Origin: Stomoxys calcitrans
Lineage: Eukaryota > Arthropoda > Insecta > Diptera > Muscidae
DNA: 64,000 nucleotides
Assembly: GCF_963082655.1 (NCBI RefSeq)
Contig: NC_081553.1
Location: 154,419,441 to 154,483,440, forward strand
Direction of reading: 5' to 3'
The notes under the pieces are model-generated. The model saw only the letters and a list, made by a program, of their open reading frames with translations, ran no database searches and was not told where the DNA came from. Both the position numbers and the translations under genes were made by a program. This document shows, piece after piece, positions 30,840 to 42,600 of the stretch. How positions within the stretch are numbered: the stretch's first letter is position 1; each line of letters opens with the position of its first letter.

Positions 30840-33800
30840 AGTGGCGTCCGACCGTAGCATGTTGTCCTCCCCGCCTACAGGTGTGGGTGCCTTGGCACCT
30901 GTAATCGAGAGTAATGCTTCAAGCGCACAACAGTTCGTCCCCAGCCTTTAAGTGTCAATGAAACAGTCATAGCAGCCGGATCGAAGGATGAGGGCAGCGG
31001 GATGACGACAGAAGTGTGTAATGGCTTTGCTAAGCTCACAGGCAGACCGAGAAAGCGATCCGGGCACGTCGACGGAGACAGAGGATTATGTAGCGGCAGC
31101 GCAATCGGGCGAAAGTGCAGAATGCTGGAAGGGATAGAACTAACATTCCCAGCACTTCTAAGAATGAAATCTCCGAAGAGCATAACACTGCTCCCCGCTT
31201 TCAAGTACTCTGGGAAAACCAAGCCAGTCATGTCGTAATGGAGACTCCAGACAGTGTCCTGTGGAGGGAGAAAAAGTCGGAACGGGAAAGAAGAAAGCGC
31301 GTACGGCTTATGGAGGACTGTGACTTCCAAAAGAATACAACAGCAATTAAGGAAAGGGGAAGATAGTCGCTGAGAATGGTAAGCAGCCGCTCTCTTACGC
31401 CAGAGTGGCAAGGAAGCACAACAGAGATGAGGTGACTTATGCAGTCAACAATATCGGCAGTGCATCCGGTAGGATTCTACCAGATCATCGGACCCAAGTG
31501 GAGGATCTGGTTAACGATCGGATTTTCGAATATGTGTGGAACTCTGTAGAGGGTCCACCCATACAAATGATGAGCTGCCAGTATTGAGGGAACATCTTTA
31601 CGCTGCGTTTTGCGTCGGCGGAATGTATTGATACGGTCAAACAGCTCGCCGGAGTTATCCATGCTCCCTGAGAGGGAGATAAACTCGACCTGGTGAGAAA
31701 GATGGACATCCCGCAGCTCACAAAGGCGACGGTCTTCATCAGGGGATGGGGCAGTAAATCCAACAAAGCCTAACAAACAAGAACCCGACGATGGACCCAT
31801 CACCGACTTCAAGATTCGGAAGAATAGGATAGGTAATAATCATTATATTGAGACATCAGGCAGCGCAGCGACAGGACTTTCAGTGCAGCCTAACGAACAG
31901 GGAGACCTACTCCCAAGATGCCCATTTACTTAAGATTTGGAAGACTAAGGTAGGTAAAGATCCTAGCATTGAAACATTAGGCAGTGCAAGGACGGTAAAC
32001 TCAATACAGCCTAACGAATAGGAACCCGGCGATAGAACAATTACCGACTTATAAAGATTCGGAAGACCAAACTAGGCAAAGAAGAAAATACGAAAACATC
32101 AGGCAGTGCAGTGACAGGAAAGTCAATGCAGCCTAATGAGCAGGGAGCGGGCGATGAGATCATCACCCATTCCCAAGAAGCCCATTTACTGGAGGACCAA
32201 TGATTGAGGTTATCCAGAAAAGCCTTCACCGGAGCGAGACCACTTCACACGCTCTGATGGAGAAAATCAGCAAGGGCCAGATTCATATTGCCTTAATTCA
32301 GGAGCCATGGACGACCCGGAACAAAATTTCTGGATTGAACCATATCAATTACCAATTATTCTATACTAACACTGGTACTCGGCCTAAGACCTGCGCTTTT
32401 TGCGTCGGATACAAGAGTGGTGAGACAGGGAGACGGTGGAGCATACCTCTCACCACTTTATCTGCCTTTCGACTCTCCGACACTGCCAACCACGTCGGAG
32501 CTGCAACGGCTGGTGAGGAAAGCAAAACCGACAGGAAAAAAGGTACTAATAGGGTGCGATGCGAACTCTCACCACATTTCGTGGGACCCTGGCAGAGTTC
32601 TTTAATACCAACGACCTAATAACACTTAGTATTTCTAACACCGCTACCTTTGTTAATAGGATTAGGGAGGAGATATTAGATGTGACGATTTGTTCGGAAA
32701 ATCTAATCGATGAGGTTCAGGATTGGAGGGTCTCCATGGAACACTCTTTCATAACCATCGCTACATTAGGTTTAGAATAGCACGGCCAGCGCCTAATGCG
32801 ATAAGTTTCCGGAATAAGTTGGAAACCAACTGGACAAAATTCGGGATGCTACCCAGAAGAAGACTTGGGAAAGATAATTTAGATTGTCTAAGTATAGAAG
32901 ACATTAACGAAAATATCAACAGGATTATGACTGCACTGGTGGGGTCCTTCGAAGATAGTTTTCCTCTTCGGAGAGCTTTTCTGCGAACAGGTCGATAGCG
33001 TTAATGACGCCGCCAAGATAAAAAGTTTCTCTCAAAAACCCATGTCCAAACTGAAACTTTTGTAGACGACATGGGAGTGAGAGCAGAGACAACGGAGGAC
33101 ATGTTGAGGCTTTTGATGAAAACCCATTTTTCACAGGATACGACGGGACTCACGGACACACCGGAATCTTGGAATAATGATGTTGATCGAAGGCTTATAA
33201 TCACGAAACTTGTGGTGAAGGAATCCTTGAGGAGCTTCAGACCATTTAAGTCACCCGGACCTGATGGGATATTTCCGGCATTACTACAGAAGGCGGCAAA
33301 TGTCTGGCGCCCCACCTACCCAAGCCCGGCAAGGCAAATTATGCGACACCAAAGGCCTACAGGTAATAAGCCTTACGTCCGTTCTACTCAAAACCATGGA
33401 ACATATTGTGGACATCATGATTAAGAGTAGGACATCCAGCGAACTGCTCAAATAGAAACAGCATGCCTCTGTCAAGGGAAGGTCGGTAGAGACTGCCTGC
33501 ACGAGGTTGTGTATAAAATAAAAGAATCCTTCGATGCCAAAACGAACACACTGACGGTATGCATTGACATCGAGGGGGATTTTAAAAATGTGCGGACCGA
33601 CAGACTTATCCAATCCTTATACCAGTATCGGATGGACCCGGTTCTTAGAGACTGGGTAAACCATATCCTAAGGAACAGGTGGATAAATTGTGTGTCCCAT
33701 GATATATATGTAAGGGAGAAAATGGCACAGGGCGCGTCACAGGGGACATTTTGTCGCTACTCTTATGACCACCATAAGTGACCTATCACGGATGCTGACT

Positions 33801-34650
33801 GAGGAGGGAGTTATGATGTTGATGACAATATTATAATACCTCTAAGAGATAAGGATCGATCCAACTATGCAGAAGGGCCGAAAGGGTGTTGCAGATGGCT
33901 CACGACTGGGCTAGACATAGGGATCTCAACATCAACCCAGAAAAGACTGAAATATGCCTGTTCACGAGAAAGGCAAAAGTGGGACAATTTAACGCACCAC
34001 GAACAATTTCGATATCTGACAAGGTCAAATACTTGGGTGTGATCTTGGACAGCAAACTGAATTGGAAGTGTCACATTCAGGAGCGTACCGAAAAGGCTCG
34101 CAGATGTTGGGCACTATGTAGACGGGACGTAGGCTCGAAATGGGCCTGATTCCGAGGATAGTCCATTGGATCTACAGGAGCGTGATAAGAGCAATACTTA
34201 CTTACGCCTCAGTAGTTTGGTGGATTGCGATGGAGAAAAGTGCAACATAAGGACCATACAACAACTTCAGAGAACATGTTGTCTTGGCAAAGGCGGAGCG
34301 ATGAGAACAGCGCCCACTAGGGCTCTGGAGACTATTCTAGATATCCGACCCATTGACATACAGATTAAGTGTGAGGCAGCTACTGCGGCTATGGCACTTA
34401 AAGCGATGGGAGAATGGATTGACGATAGGAAACCCGTAACGAATGGAAGAGGTTTGCGATCGGATACCTGAGACGACTCTTGAGGTCGAGTGCAAGGCAC
34501 TGCTGCCAGCGGCACTGACTTGGATTGACGGAACCTAGCATTGCCATCTGAAAGATCTGGAACAGTGAAACGGTCGGTAGGACGGCGAAAATTCTTTGTG
34601 GCGGTCCGGATACTGAAAAGAAGTAAGAGGCTATTACTGAAAGTATTCGT
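30840..34650 (+). mobile_element. LOA/I-type non-LTR element, longest but decayed copy
   Basis: The order is ORF1-like sequence (about 30880-31760), then a minisatellite (31790-32190). Endonuclease follows (32200-32760: IEVIQKSLHRSETTSHALM, HIALIQEPWTT, LIGCDANSHHISWDPG). RT runs 33071-34150 (SLRSFRPFKSPGPDGIFP, DIEGDFKNVRTDRLIQSLYQ, YLGVILDSKLNWKCHIQ). Part of the linker follows (ILDIRPIDIQIKCEAATAA). RNase H is nearly all deleted before 34650. Many frameshifts and stops are present and the YADD region is deleted. It shows the family's full architecture better than the other copies. Confidence 0.75.
31790..32190 (+). repeat. Minisatellite inside the LOA-type element
   Basis: About four diverged ~120-130-bp units share GCAGCCTAACGAACAGGGA, CCCGACGATGG, TTCGGAAGA, TAGGTAAAGATCCTA, ACATCAGGCAGTGCAG and GACAGGAAA. 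Similar units precede the RT fragment at 17740-18030, so the array belongs to the element family rather than to this locus. Confidence 0.7.
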
Positions 34651-35094
34651 AAGTGAAGTTGAAGGAGAGCGGACGTGTTTGTATTAAGTAAATTGTGAAG
34701 GCTTTCAGCACATTTAAGCTCAGGAAAGTGTAAAAAAACATGAATGGAGCATCAATATTCTGAAAAAATCACTGGTTGAGAGTTTAAAGTGTTAAAAGAA
34801 TTGTTTTTTAACAAATGAAGTTGATGTGATTTAAAAGATTGGTGCATGACAAAAAATAAAATAAACAAACTATTCGACAGAGAAATTAAACGTGAAATGG
34901 AATAGTGCTAAATAGAGAGGATTTTCGAAATTGTTAAATAAATATTAAAAAGCTTTTATTAATACTTGCTCCCCTTAAGTATGCTTTAAAAATTTTTCAA
35001 AAATAGTTTGACTTTCTGGGGCAACGCAAAGTTATAGTTTTCAAACCACAGTGAAGTTTCCTGCAGGATACAGAAACTACAATAAACGAAACAG
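34651..35094. other. AT-rich sequence, possibly a 5' UTR of the next element
   Basis: No gene is visible. It contains A-rich, low-GC sequence with no recognised repeat. Its position before the ORF1 fragment at 35200 suggests a non-LTR 5' UTR, but nothing in it proves that. Confidence 0.35.
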
Positions 35095-35190
35095 GAAGCA
35101 AATTTTTTCTGATGATCTCGCCAGGATTCGAACCCAGGCGTTCAGCATCATAGGCGGACATGGTAACCTCTGCACTACGGTGGCCTCCAG
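35095..35190 (-). mobile_element. tRNA-derived SINE, 5' head only
   Basis: On the minus strand it has an A box (TGCAGAGGTTACCATG) and a B box (GGGTTCGAATCCTGGCGAG), then GATCATCAGAAAAAA. It is the same family as 25745-26033. The body is missing, so it is a short truncated insertion. Confidence 0.75.
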
Positions 35191-35199
35191 TTGGACTTA

Positions 35200-35570
35200 T
35201 GTCCTCTAAATTTGATGAATTGATAAAGAGCATAAATGTTAATGCAAAAAGAATTGATCACGCCGAACAAGAAAATATAAAAACACTACAAGAATCGGTG
35301 AAAATGTTAAATGATCAGCGTGTCAAAAATGATTGTGTTAAAAATGGACTAATAGTCCATGAATATAAAAATGCCGTGGAAGCTATTGTTGAGCTTTCCA
35401 AAACAGTCGGAATGGAAATGAGTGAGCAAAATATTGAAGAAACTTACTTTTTGAATAAGAACATGAATAAAAAAAATCAGTCATTGGTCGTTAAGTTCAA
35501 GTCCAAGGAAAAAACTAAAATAAAAGAGAAAGAAAGTCGTGTTTCACATTCGCTCCTAATAATCCATTGA
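35200..35570 (+). pseudogene. Non-LTR ORF1 fragment (coiled coil plus RRM-like)
   Basis: The ORF encodes a heptad-rich segment (FDELIKSINVNAKRIDHAEQ), then KNGLIVHEYKNAVEAIVELS and SLVVKFKSKEKTKIKEK. These look like the coiled coil and RRM-like domain of ORF1 proteins in CR1/Jockey-type elements. Such proteins bind the element RNA. It ends early at 35570 and its partner ORF2 is not adjacent. Confidence 0.55.
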
Positions 35571-35726
35571 AAATCAGAATAAAATCTCCTTAAATATTCA
35601 AATACTTTTATATTCGTGTACACTGAGTTACAGTCCAACTCGGAAATATTAAAAATTAGCATTACATCCTATAAATCATCAGTTTAAAAAAATAATAATA
35701 TAACTTGATATTTTAAATTAACAAAG

Positions 35727-36420
35727 ATGCAAAAATACAAACAGAAGCAAATATCAAAACAAGTGTTTTCCACCCCAACAACAAAACAAATGCGGCACAA
35801 CGATACACCAATCCCTCACCACAGTAAATCTCCGAAGCTTTTGAAATTAATCGAACTAAAGTTCTCCAAACAGAACGACATAATGATAGCTGACGTTAAA
35901 GAAGTGTTGACGAGGCATTGCAATAATTCGAAGAGAGAATTTCCTCATTGTCATCCAAAGTAGATGAACTAACAAACTAAATCACATTGATAGAACACAA
36001 ACAAAACGAAACGTAAAGCGAACCTGGCAAATTACAACAACAACTCGCTCGACACGAAAATCAAAACATATCCACAAATTTGCGCATATGTGATATACCA
36101 TTTCACAAAAATGAAAACTTTTTTCATATGTTTGACCATTTATGCTCCTCTTTAACCACAGAAACAATAAATGTAAAATCAATACAACGTCTAAATTCTA
36201 AAAACTACAATAAAAACAACTATACAGTTGATGGTGTTAAACATTTCAAACTATACACTGCTAATGAGAAAATAAACATAATAAAAGCAGCTAGTAACTT
36301 TAAGCGAAACAACAAAACACAACTTCCTCTCCGAATTCTTGGATTTAATTCAAATGCACCATTTTTTATTAATGAAGACTATAAATTATTACAAGCAGCA
36401 AGAAAATTAAACAAGTAACA
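35727..36420 (+). pseudogene. Second non-LTR ORF1, N-terminal and middle parts
   Basis: The ORF from 35727 gives a basic N-terminus and a coiled-coil start. After a frameshift near 35960, 36080-36418 gives RICDIPFHKNENFFHMFDHL, KHFKLYTANEKINIIKAASN and LRILGFNSNAPFFINEDYKL, an RRM-like core. The frame is broken at 36420 by an array element and resumes at about 37930 (RTHSISAAFTLPGIVHIR). It is probably the ORF1 of the CR1-like element whose EN starts at 38290. Confidence 0.65.
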
Positions 36421-37929
36421 AGTCGTTAAGTTCGGCCGGGCCGAACTTTGGATATCCACCACTTCGGTTATATATGTAAACCACCTTTCATCAAAACCCG
36501 GTGAAAATTGCATACCTTATGTCCCATAGCATTTATATCTAAATATGTTCCGATTTGGACGAAATATTAATAAGTACAGTAGCTACATCGTAAAATAAAC
36601 CGATCTGAACCATATACGACACGGATGTCGAAAAGCCTAACATAAGTCACTGTGTCAGATTTCAGCGAAATCGGATTATAAATGCGCCTTTTATGGGGCC
36701 AAGACTTTAAATCGAGATATCTGTCTACATGGCTGCTATATCCATATCTGGACCGATTTGGGACAAATTGAAGAAGGACGTCGAAAAGCCTAACGAAACT
36801 CACTGTCTCAAATTTCAGCGACATCGGACAAAAAATGCGCCTTTTATGGCCCCAAACCTAAAACCGAGAGATCGGTCTACATGACAGCTATATCCAAATC
36901 TGGACCGATCTGTGCCATATTGCAGAGTATATCAAGGGGCTTAACTTAACTCATTGTACCAAATTTCGGTGACATAGGACAATAAATGCGCCTTTTATGG
37001 ACCCAAAACCTTAAATCGTGAAATCGGTCTGTATGGCAACTATAACCAAATCTGAACCGATCATGGCCAAATTGAAAAAAGATGTCGAAGAGCCTAAGAC
37101 AACTCACTGTCCCAAATTTCAGCAAAATCAGATAATAAATGTGTCTTTTTACGGGCCTAAGACCCTAAATCGGAGTATCGGTCTATATGGCAGCTACAAC
37201 CAAATCTGGACCGATCTGGGCCAAATTGATGAGGTTTGTCTAAAGACCTAACACAACTTACTGTCCCATATTTCAGCAAAATCGGATAATAAATGTGACT
37301 TTTATGGGCCTAAGACCCTAAATCGGAGGATCGGTCTATATGGCAGCTATATCCAAATCTGGGCCGATCTAAGCCAAATTCACGGAGGATGTCGAAGGGC
37401 CTAACACAACTCACTGTTCCAAATTGCAGCAAAATCGGATAATAAATGTGACTTTTTTGGGCCTAAGACCCTAAATCGGAGGATCGGTCTATATGACAGC
37501 TATATTCAAATCTGGATCGATCTGAGCCAAATTCACGGAGGATGTCGAAGGGCCTAACTCAACTCACTGTCCCAAATTTCAGCAAAATCGGATGATAAAT
37601 CTGGCTTTTATGGGCCTAAGACCCTAAATCGGCGGATCGGTCTATATGGGGGCTATATCAAGATATAATCCGATATAGCCCATCTTCGAACTTAACCTGC
37701 TTATGCACAAAGAAAGAACCTGTGCAAAGTTTCAGCTCAATATCTCTATTTTTAAAGACTGTAGCGTGATTTCAACAGACAGACGGAAGGTCATGCCTAG
37801 ATCGTCTTAGATTTTTACGCTGATCAAGAATACATATACTTAATAGGGTCGGAAATGGATATTTCGATGTGTTGCAAACGGAATGACAAAATTAATATGC
37901 CCCGATCCTTCGGTAGTGGGTATAAAAGA
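36421..37929 (+). mobile_element. Array element with terminal palindrome, complete-looking
   Basis: Starts AAGTAACAAGTCGTTAAGTTC with the palindrome GTTCGGCCGGGCCGAAC. It holds about eight ~165-bp units (ATCGGTCTATATGGCAGC, CTGGACCGATCTG, GATGTCGAAGGGCCTAACAC, CACTGTCCCAAATTTCAGC). It ends with the module CAACAGACAGACGG, GATCAAGAATACATATAC and GGTAGTGGGTATA. It is inserted in a non-LTR ORF1: both halves of that ORF join in frame across it without an obvious target duplication. Absence of duplication, the end palindrome and the tandem core resemble Helentron-derived HINEs. Confidence 0.7.
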
Positions 37930-38517
37930 ACACATTCAATATCGGCTGCTTTCACATTACCCGGGATCGTACATATAAGGTGTTCATTAACAAATAATGT
38001 GATACGCATAGATAATATGGATCACTTAAACAACGAAATGTCGAACAGAGCATCTGACTACGACGGCGTTGCCAATCTCATTGAGAACTAAATTATTTAC
38101 ACATAGAAAAATTAAATCTTTAATTTTAAGCACTCAGTTCTCAATGAATATTAAAATTGTTTTTATATTCACATACATTTATATTTTATTTAATTTAAAT
38201 TATTCCTTCTATACATATAAATTTGTCGCTATATTTGCTTGCCCATCTGCTGTTAATTATAATTCCAAAGACGAACTTTATACAATAATATGATTCGCAT
38301 TTTATCAACACAGAAAAATGGTTTGAAAATCGTTCATTTTAATGCTCATAGCCTTAACAATACATAAAATGAGTTTAGACATATCTTTATAAATTCAGAA
38401 ATTGATATAATATGCGTTTCTGAAACGTGGTTCCACTGCAATGTTGCAGACAGTATTTACAAACTTGCAGGCTATTATTTGCATCGTGCAGACAGAAGAA
38501 CATTTGCTGGGGATCCT
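37930..38517 (+). mobile_element. CR1-like element: ORF1 C-terminus and start of ORF2 endonuclease
   Basis: The ORF1 tail ends at 38091 (GIVHIRCSLTNN, IDNMDHLNNEMSN). After an AT-rich spacer, ORF2 begins near 38290. It has LKIVHFNAHSLNNT, the first EN motif, then DIICVSETWFHCN and AGYYLHRADRRTFAG. At about 38518 it is cut by an RTE copy. More of the EN reappears at 41240-41365. Confidence 0.7.
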
Positions 38518-41245
38518 GTATATAAGTTACTTACTTTATTTAATTGGCTATGACAGAATATTTGTTCTACTAGCCGAACGTAGAATAGCGTTCTAAGCGC
38601 CTCGATCTTCTGCGCTCATTTTAAAATCTCTGACACCAAGTTTCGAGGTGTCTCCCACAAATTGATCTTTTGGTCTTCTCGGTTTACGTGTACCACCGTG
38701 TTTGCCTTCAAAAGACTTCTTTGCTGGAGCTTCTTCATCCATTCTGACAACATGACCTAGCCAACGCAGCCGTTGTATTTTGATGCGTGTAACTATGCTA
38801 TCGTCGTCATACAGCTCGTGGTTCATACGTCGCCTGTATTCTCCGTTAACGCAAACTGGTCCTTATATTTTACGAAGAATCTTTCTCTCAAATACTCCAA
38901 GCACTGCCTCATCTGCTTTCACAAGTACCCATGCTTCAGAACCATATAATAGCACGGGTAGTATCAGTGTCTTGTAAAGTGTAGTCTTCGTCTGTCGAGA
39001 GGTGGCCTTGTTTCTAAACTGCTTACTTAGTCCAAAGTAGCATCTGTTTGCCAGTTTTATTCTTCGATTTATCTTAAAACTGGTGTCATTCGTTTCGGTT
39101 ACGGCGGTGCCAGGTAGATAAAGTTACTGACTATCTAAAAGTTGTGGTTCCCAACTTTCTCCATTTTCTTTATCTGCTCGGTTGTGCAAAGCTTCATCCA
39201 TTTCGTCTTATCTCTATTTACTGCCAGACCCATTTTCACTGACTCTCTTTCGATTCTTTCAAAGGCTGCAGTTACTACTTATATCGTCGGCATAGGCGAG
39301 TAGCATGTGCTCTCTTGTGATTAGTGTGCCATATCTATTCACATCTGCATCTCGTATAATCTTCTCCAGCAGGATATTAAAGAGATCACACGATAGGCTG
39401 TCTCCTTGTCTGAAACCTCGTTTGGCATTAAATGGTTCGGAAAGATTCTTTCCTATTCTTACTGAGGAACGCGTATCAGCAAGTGTCATCCTGCAGAGTC
39501 TTATTAATTTTGCAGGGATATCAAACTCAGACATGGCTTGAAATACCTTTGAACGTAAAGGAGTATCGAAGGCGGCTTTGTAGTCAACAAAGAGAGAGTG
39601 TTAATTTGTCCTTCTCGTGAATGTGAATGTGAATATCTGATCTAGGGTGGATTTACCTGGTCTAAAGCCGCATTGATAGGGCCCAATTATCTCATTGACT
39701 TTAGGTTTTAATCTTTCACACAGTACGCTCGAGAGTATCTTGTATGCGATGGGGAGGAGACTTATTCCTCTGTAGTTGGCATACTATGGTATACTATGTC
39801 CCGTACACAAGAAAGGAGACAAGACGGAAGTCTCCTTTCTTGTGTACGGGACATAGTATACTGAGGTTCCAATCATCGGGTATGCGTTCTTCTAGCCAGA
39901 TAAGCTGATGCATACGCCTTATCAGCGTATGTATCCTGCTGCCTTGTTGTTCTTCAGTCGGGCCACTGCTACTTGGACCTCATTCTGACTAGGAGGAAAA
40001 CATTCTATACCATCATCAGGGATTGGTTCTGCGGTATCCTCATCGCCGCCAACATCGGACACTAGCAGTTGGGTAAAATGTTCTTTCCATATCCTCAGCA
40101 TGTTATCTGTGTCAGTTACCAGATTTCCTTCTTTGTCTCTGCAGGAGGATGTGCCTGCACCAAAGCCATCGGTTTGATGTTTAATTCTTTGGTAGAATTT
40201 CCGGACTTCATTCTGACTCCTGTACATTTCAATTCGCTCACACTCACGTCTTTCTATTTCCTTTTTCTTTCTGCGGAATAGACGTTTCTCCTCTCTCCTT
40301 TTCTCCCGATACCTCTCCTTCATCTGGCGCGTTGCTACTGATTGCAGGCCGATTGCTCAATATGCCGCATTCTTGGCTTGGCCGAATCTATATTCGCTCC
40401 ACGGATCGATCGTACATCTAACACGCTGGAAGAATGCCTTCCATATATCACAACGTGATCAATTTGGTTTCTGGTGTTTTGATCGGGTGACAGCCATGTG
40501 GCTTTGTGAATATTTTTATGTTGAAATCTTGTGCTACTAATTACCATGTTTTTTGCCGCTGCGAAATCTATCAGCCTCTACCCATTACTGGACGTTATCT
40601 CGTGGAGGCTAAACTTTCCGACTGTTGGACCAAAAATGTCTTCCTTCCCTATTTTCGCATTAAAATCTCCCAAAACGATTTTAATATCATGGGCGGGGCA
40701 GCGGTCATATTCTCTCTCTAGGCGCTCGTAGAAAATATCCTTGGTCTGCTCGTCTTTGTCTTCCGACGGGGCATGGCCACAAATAAGGCTGATGTTGAAG
40801 AATTTGGCTTTTATGCGGAGGCGGTTAAGGTTAAGGTTAAGGCGGTTATATCTTGTACTTCTCTAATACATCCGCCAGCGCGTATACTGCACATTCTCTA
40901 TAAAGAGTGCGGACATTTCAGGTGCAAATCCGCAAATCATGGTCCGTTTTTCGTTTGCGTGGGTCGCCAACGTTGGGGGGGGTCCGTTTTAACTATTCCT
41001 TTTTTTTCATAGTAGTTCTAGGTTTTCCGGGGGCGGGTTACTGGCCCAGTGCCCCAACCGCATGGGTTTTGTGGGATTGCATGTATGCCTCGTTGTGGCG
41101 AGCCGCTTGCTCTAAGATCCGACGCTCGCCGCCAGCCGCCCCTAACCTGGGAACAGACGCTGATGTTGGCCATTGGTTATTTGAAGGCGCCAATAACTCA
41201 CCTTGTCATCTCGAGTATCATTGGCACTCAGTATTTAAACCAATC
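38518..41245 (-). mobile_element. RTE-type element, fairly complete but dead
   Basis: On the minus strand the EN runs from about 40950 to 40335 with frameshifts ([17 protein letters not shown]). The linker ORF is 39922-40323 (ERYREKRREEKRLFRRKKK, basic and coiled-coil-like, then DNMLRIWKEHFTQLLV). RT is at 39259-39740 (GFRQGDSLSCDLFNILLE, LLAYADDI). The C-terminus is at 38593-38826 (RLRWLGHVVRMDEEAPAKK). The 3' end lies at about 38520. It is interrupted by a 73-bp perfect hairpin insertion at 39789-39861 and several stops. Sequence at 40960-41245 may be its 5' region. It lies inside the CR1-like endonuclease. Confidence 0.8.
39789..39861. repeat. Perfect 32-bp inverted repeat with 9-base loop
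   Basis: Arms are 39789-39820 and 39830-39861. The left arm starts GTATACTATGTCCCGTACAC and the right arm is its exact complement. The loop is AAGACGGAA. One arm is ordinary RTE coding sequence (the LCPVHKKGD region); the other is a reverse copy, so a fold-back duplication has occurred. Confidence 0.95.
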
Positions 41246-41365
41246 TCCTAGATCAATCTCTTTCTTATGAGAATATAATAATATCTCGGGACTTTAACAG
41301 CAATCTTCTGGAAGAAAACTTGATTTCAGATACTTTTCGATCTTTTGACTTACATTCAGTCACGT
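41240..41365 (+). mobile_element. CR1-like endonuclease fragment
   Basis: One frame reads YENIIISGD-like sequence followed by FNSNLLEENLISDTFRSFDL. This is the GDFN region of a CR1/Jockey endonuclease, probably the continuation of 38290-38517 across the RTE insertion. It ends where LOA-type sequence begins (TTGATCGAAGG). Confidence 0.6.
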
Positions 41366-42600
41366 TGATCGAAGGTTTATAATAACGGTATTTTAAGTGA
41401 AGGAATCCTTGAGAACATGGAGGGGACTTTTGACAATGTGCGGACCGACACACTGATCCAATCCTTAGACCTGTACCGGGTGGACTCGGTCCTTAGAGAT
41501 GGATAAACCATATTCTAAGGAACAGGTGGATAAATTGTGTGTCCCATGGCATAAATATAAAGGAGAAACTGGTACAGGGCACGCCATATGGGGGCACCAT
41601 AAATGACCTATTATGGATGCTGACTGAAAAGGGAATTGAACCCTGGACGATAGGAAACCTGGAAGGAAGGGAAGAGATTTCCGATCGGATACCTGAGATG
41701 AAACTTAAGGTCGAGTTCGAGGAACTGCAGCAATCGGCACAGTCTTGGATTGACGGAACCCTGGTAGTGCCATCTGGAAGATGGTACACGGATGAATCAA
41801 AGCTAGAGTACAGAGTGCACCTGGGGGTTTATATTGAGAACCCAGCGACTGAGATCTGTTTTAGACTGCCTGACCATAATACGGTCCTGCAGGCGGAGAT
41901 CTGGGCGATAACGGAATGCGTGAAGTGGTGTGGTGCTAACTCGAGGACGCCGAGTGTGAAAATCTTTACCGACAGTAAAATTGCCATAAGGGCATTAACA
42001 GCCAGGACGGTAAGGTCACGAACAGTCTTGCAGTGTAAGAAGGAGATAATCGCCTTCTCTGAGGATGGAAAAATCAGCATCATTTGGGTGCCGGGCCATA
42101 ACGGAGTAAGGGGATATGAAAGCACAGACGATTTGGCGGGGAAGGCCAGAGGACAGCCGTCAATAAACTTGGTTAACCCGAAGCCTTTCGGGACGACGCA
42201 GTCCGAGTTAAGGGAATGGGCGACGAATGCGCATGCAACATTGTGGAGCAGCGAAACGGTCGGTAGGATGGCGAAAATTCTATGGGAGGATCCAGATCGT
42301 AAAAAGACGAGGCTATTACTTAAAGGAAGTAAGAAGGAGGTCAGTATAGATATTGGTATCATAACATGATACATTGCACTTCGAGCTCACTTATGTAAAA
42401 TCTGTGCGGCAAGTGATAGCAATACCAGACATGAACCAACTTAGGGGAGTGGTATTGAAAACAACTAAAGATTTTGTAAGCAGCACGGAATTCCTAACTT
42501 AAAATTATCTTGTAAGAGGCTACTTTATAATTTTGGCTTAGATGTATGTCCATAGTGCATGCGGCGAATCAGTATTTGCACCTCTTTTCAACCTAACCTA
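41366..42600 (+). mobile_element. LOA/I-type non-LTR element with long RNase H ORF
   Basis: A short piece of RT (to about 41600) joins to a 276-aa ORF (41539-42369) with RNase H. Catalytic residues are seen in RWYTDESKLEYR, LQAEIWAITECV, KIFTDSKIAIRAL and WVPGHNGVRGYESTDDLA. The C-terminal zinc motif is mostly lost. The 3' end is CTTTTCAACCTAACCTAACC at about 42580-42603. It is the best RNase H of this family in the window, yet the element is dead because RT is almost absent. Confidence 0.8.

Noticed and set aside
30875..31411. 178-aa minus-strand ORF
   Set aside because: It lies antisense to the ORF1-like part of an LOA-type copy, has no recognisable domain and is not conserved in the related region at 50.9-51.5 kb. 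It is a shadow ORF.
40820..40860. GGTTAA triplet repeats as telomere-like sequence
   Set aside because: Only three short units occur within an RTE copy. Fly telomeres are not made of such repeats, so it is slippage.
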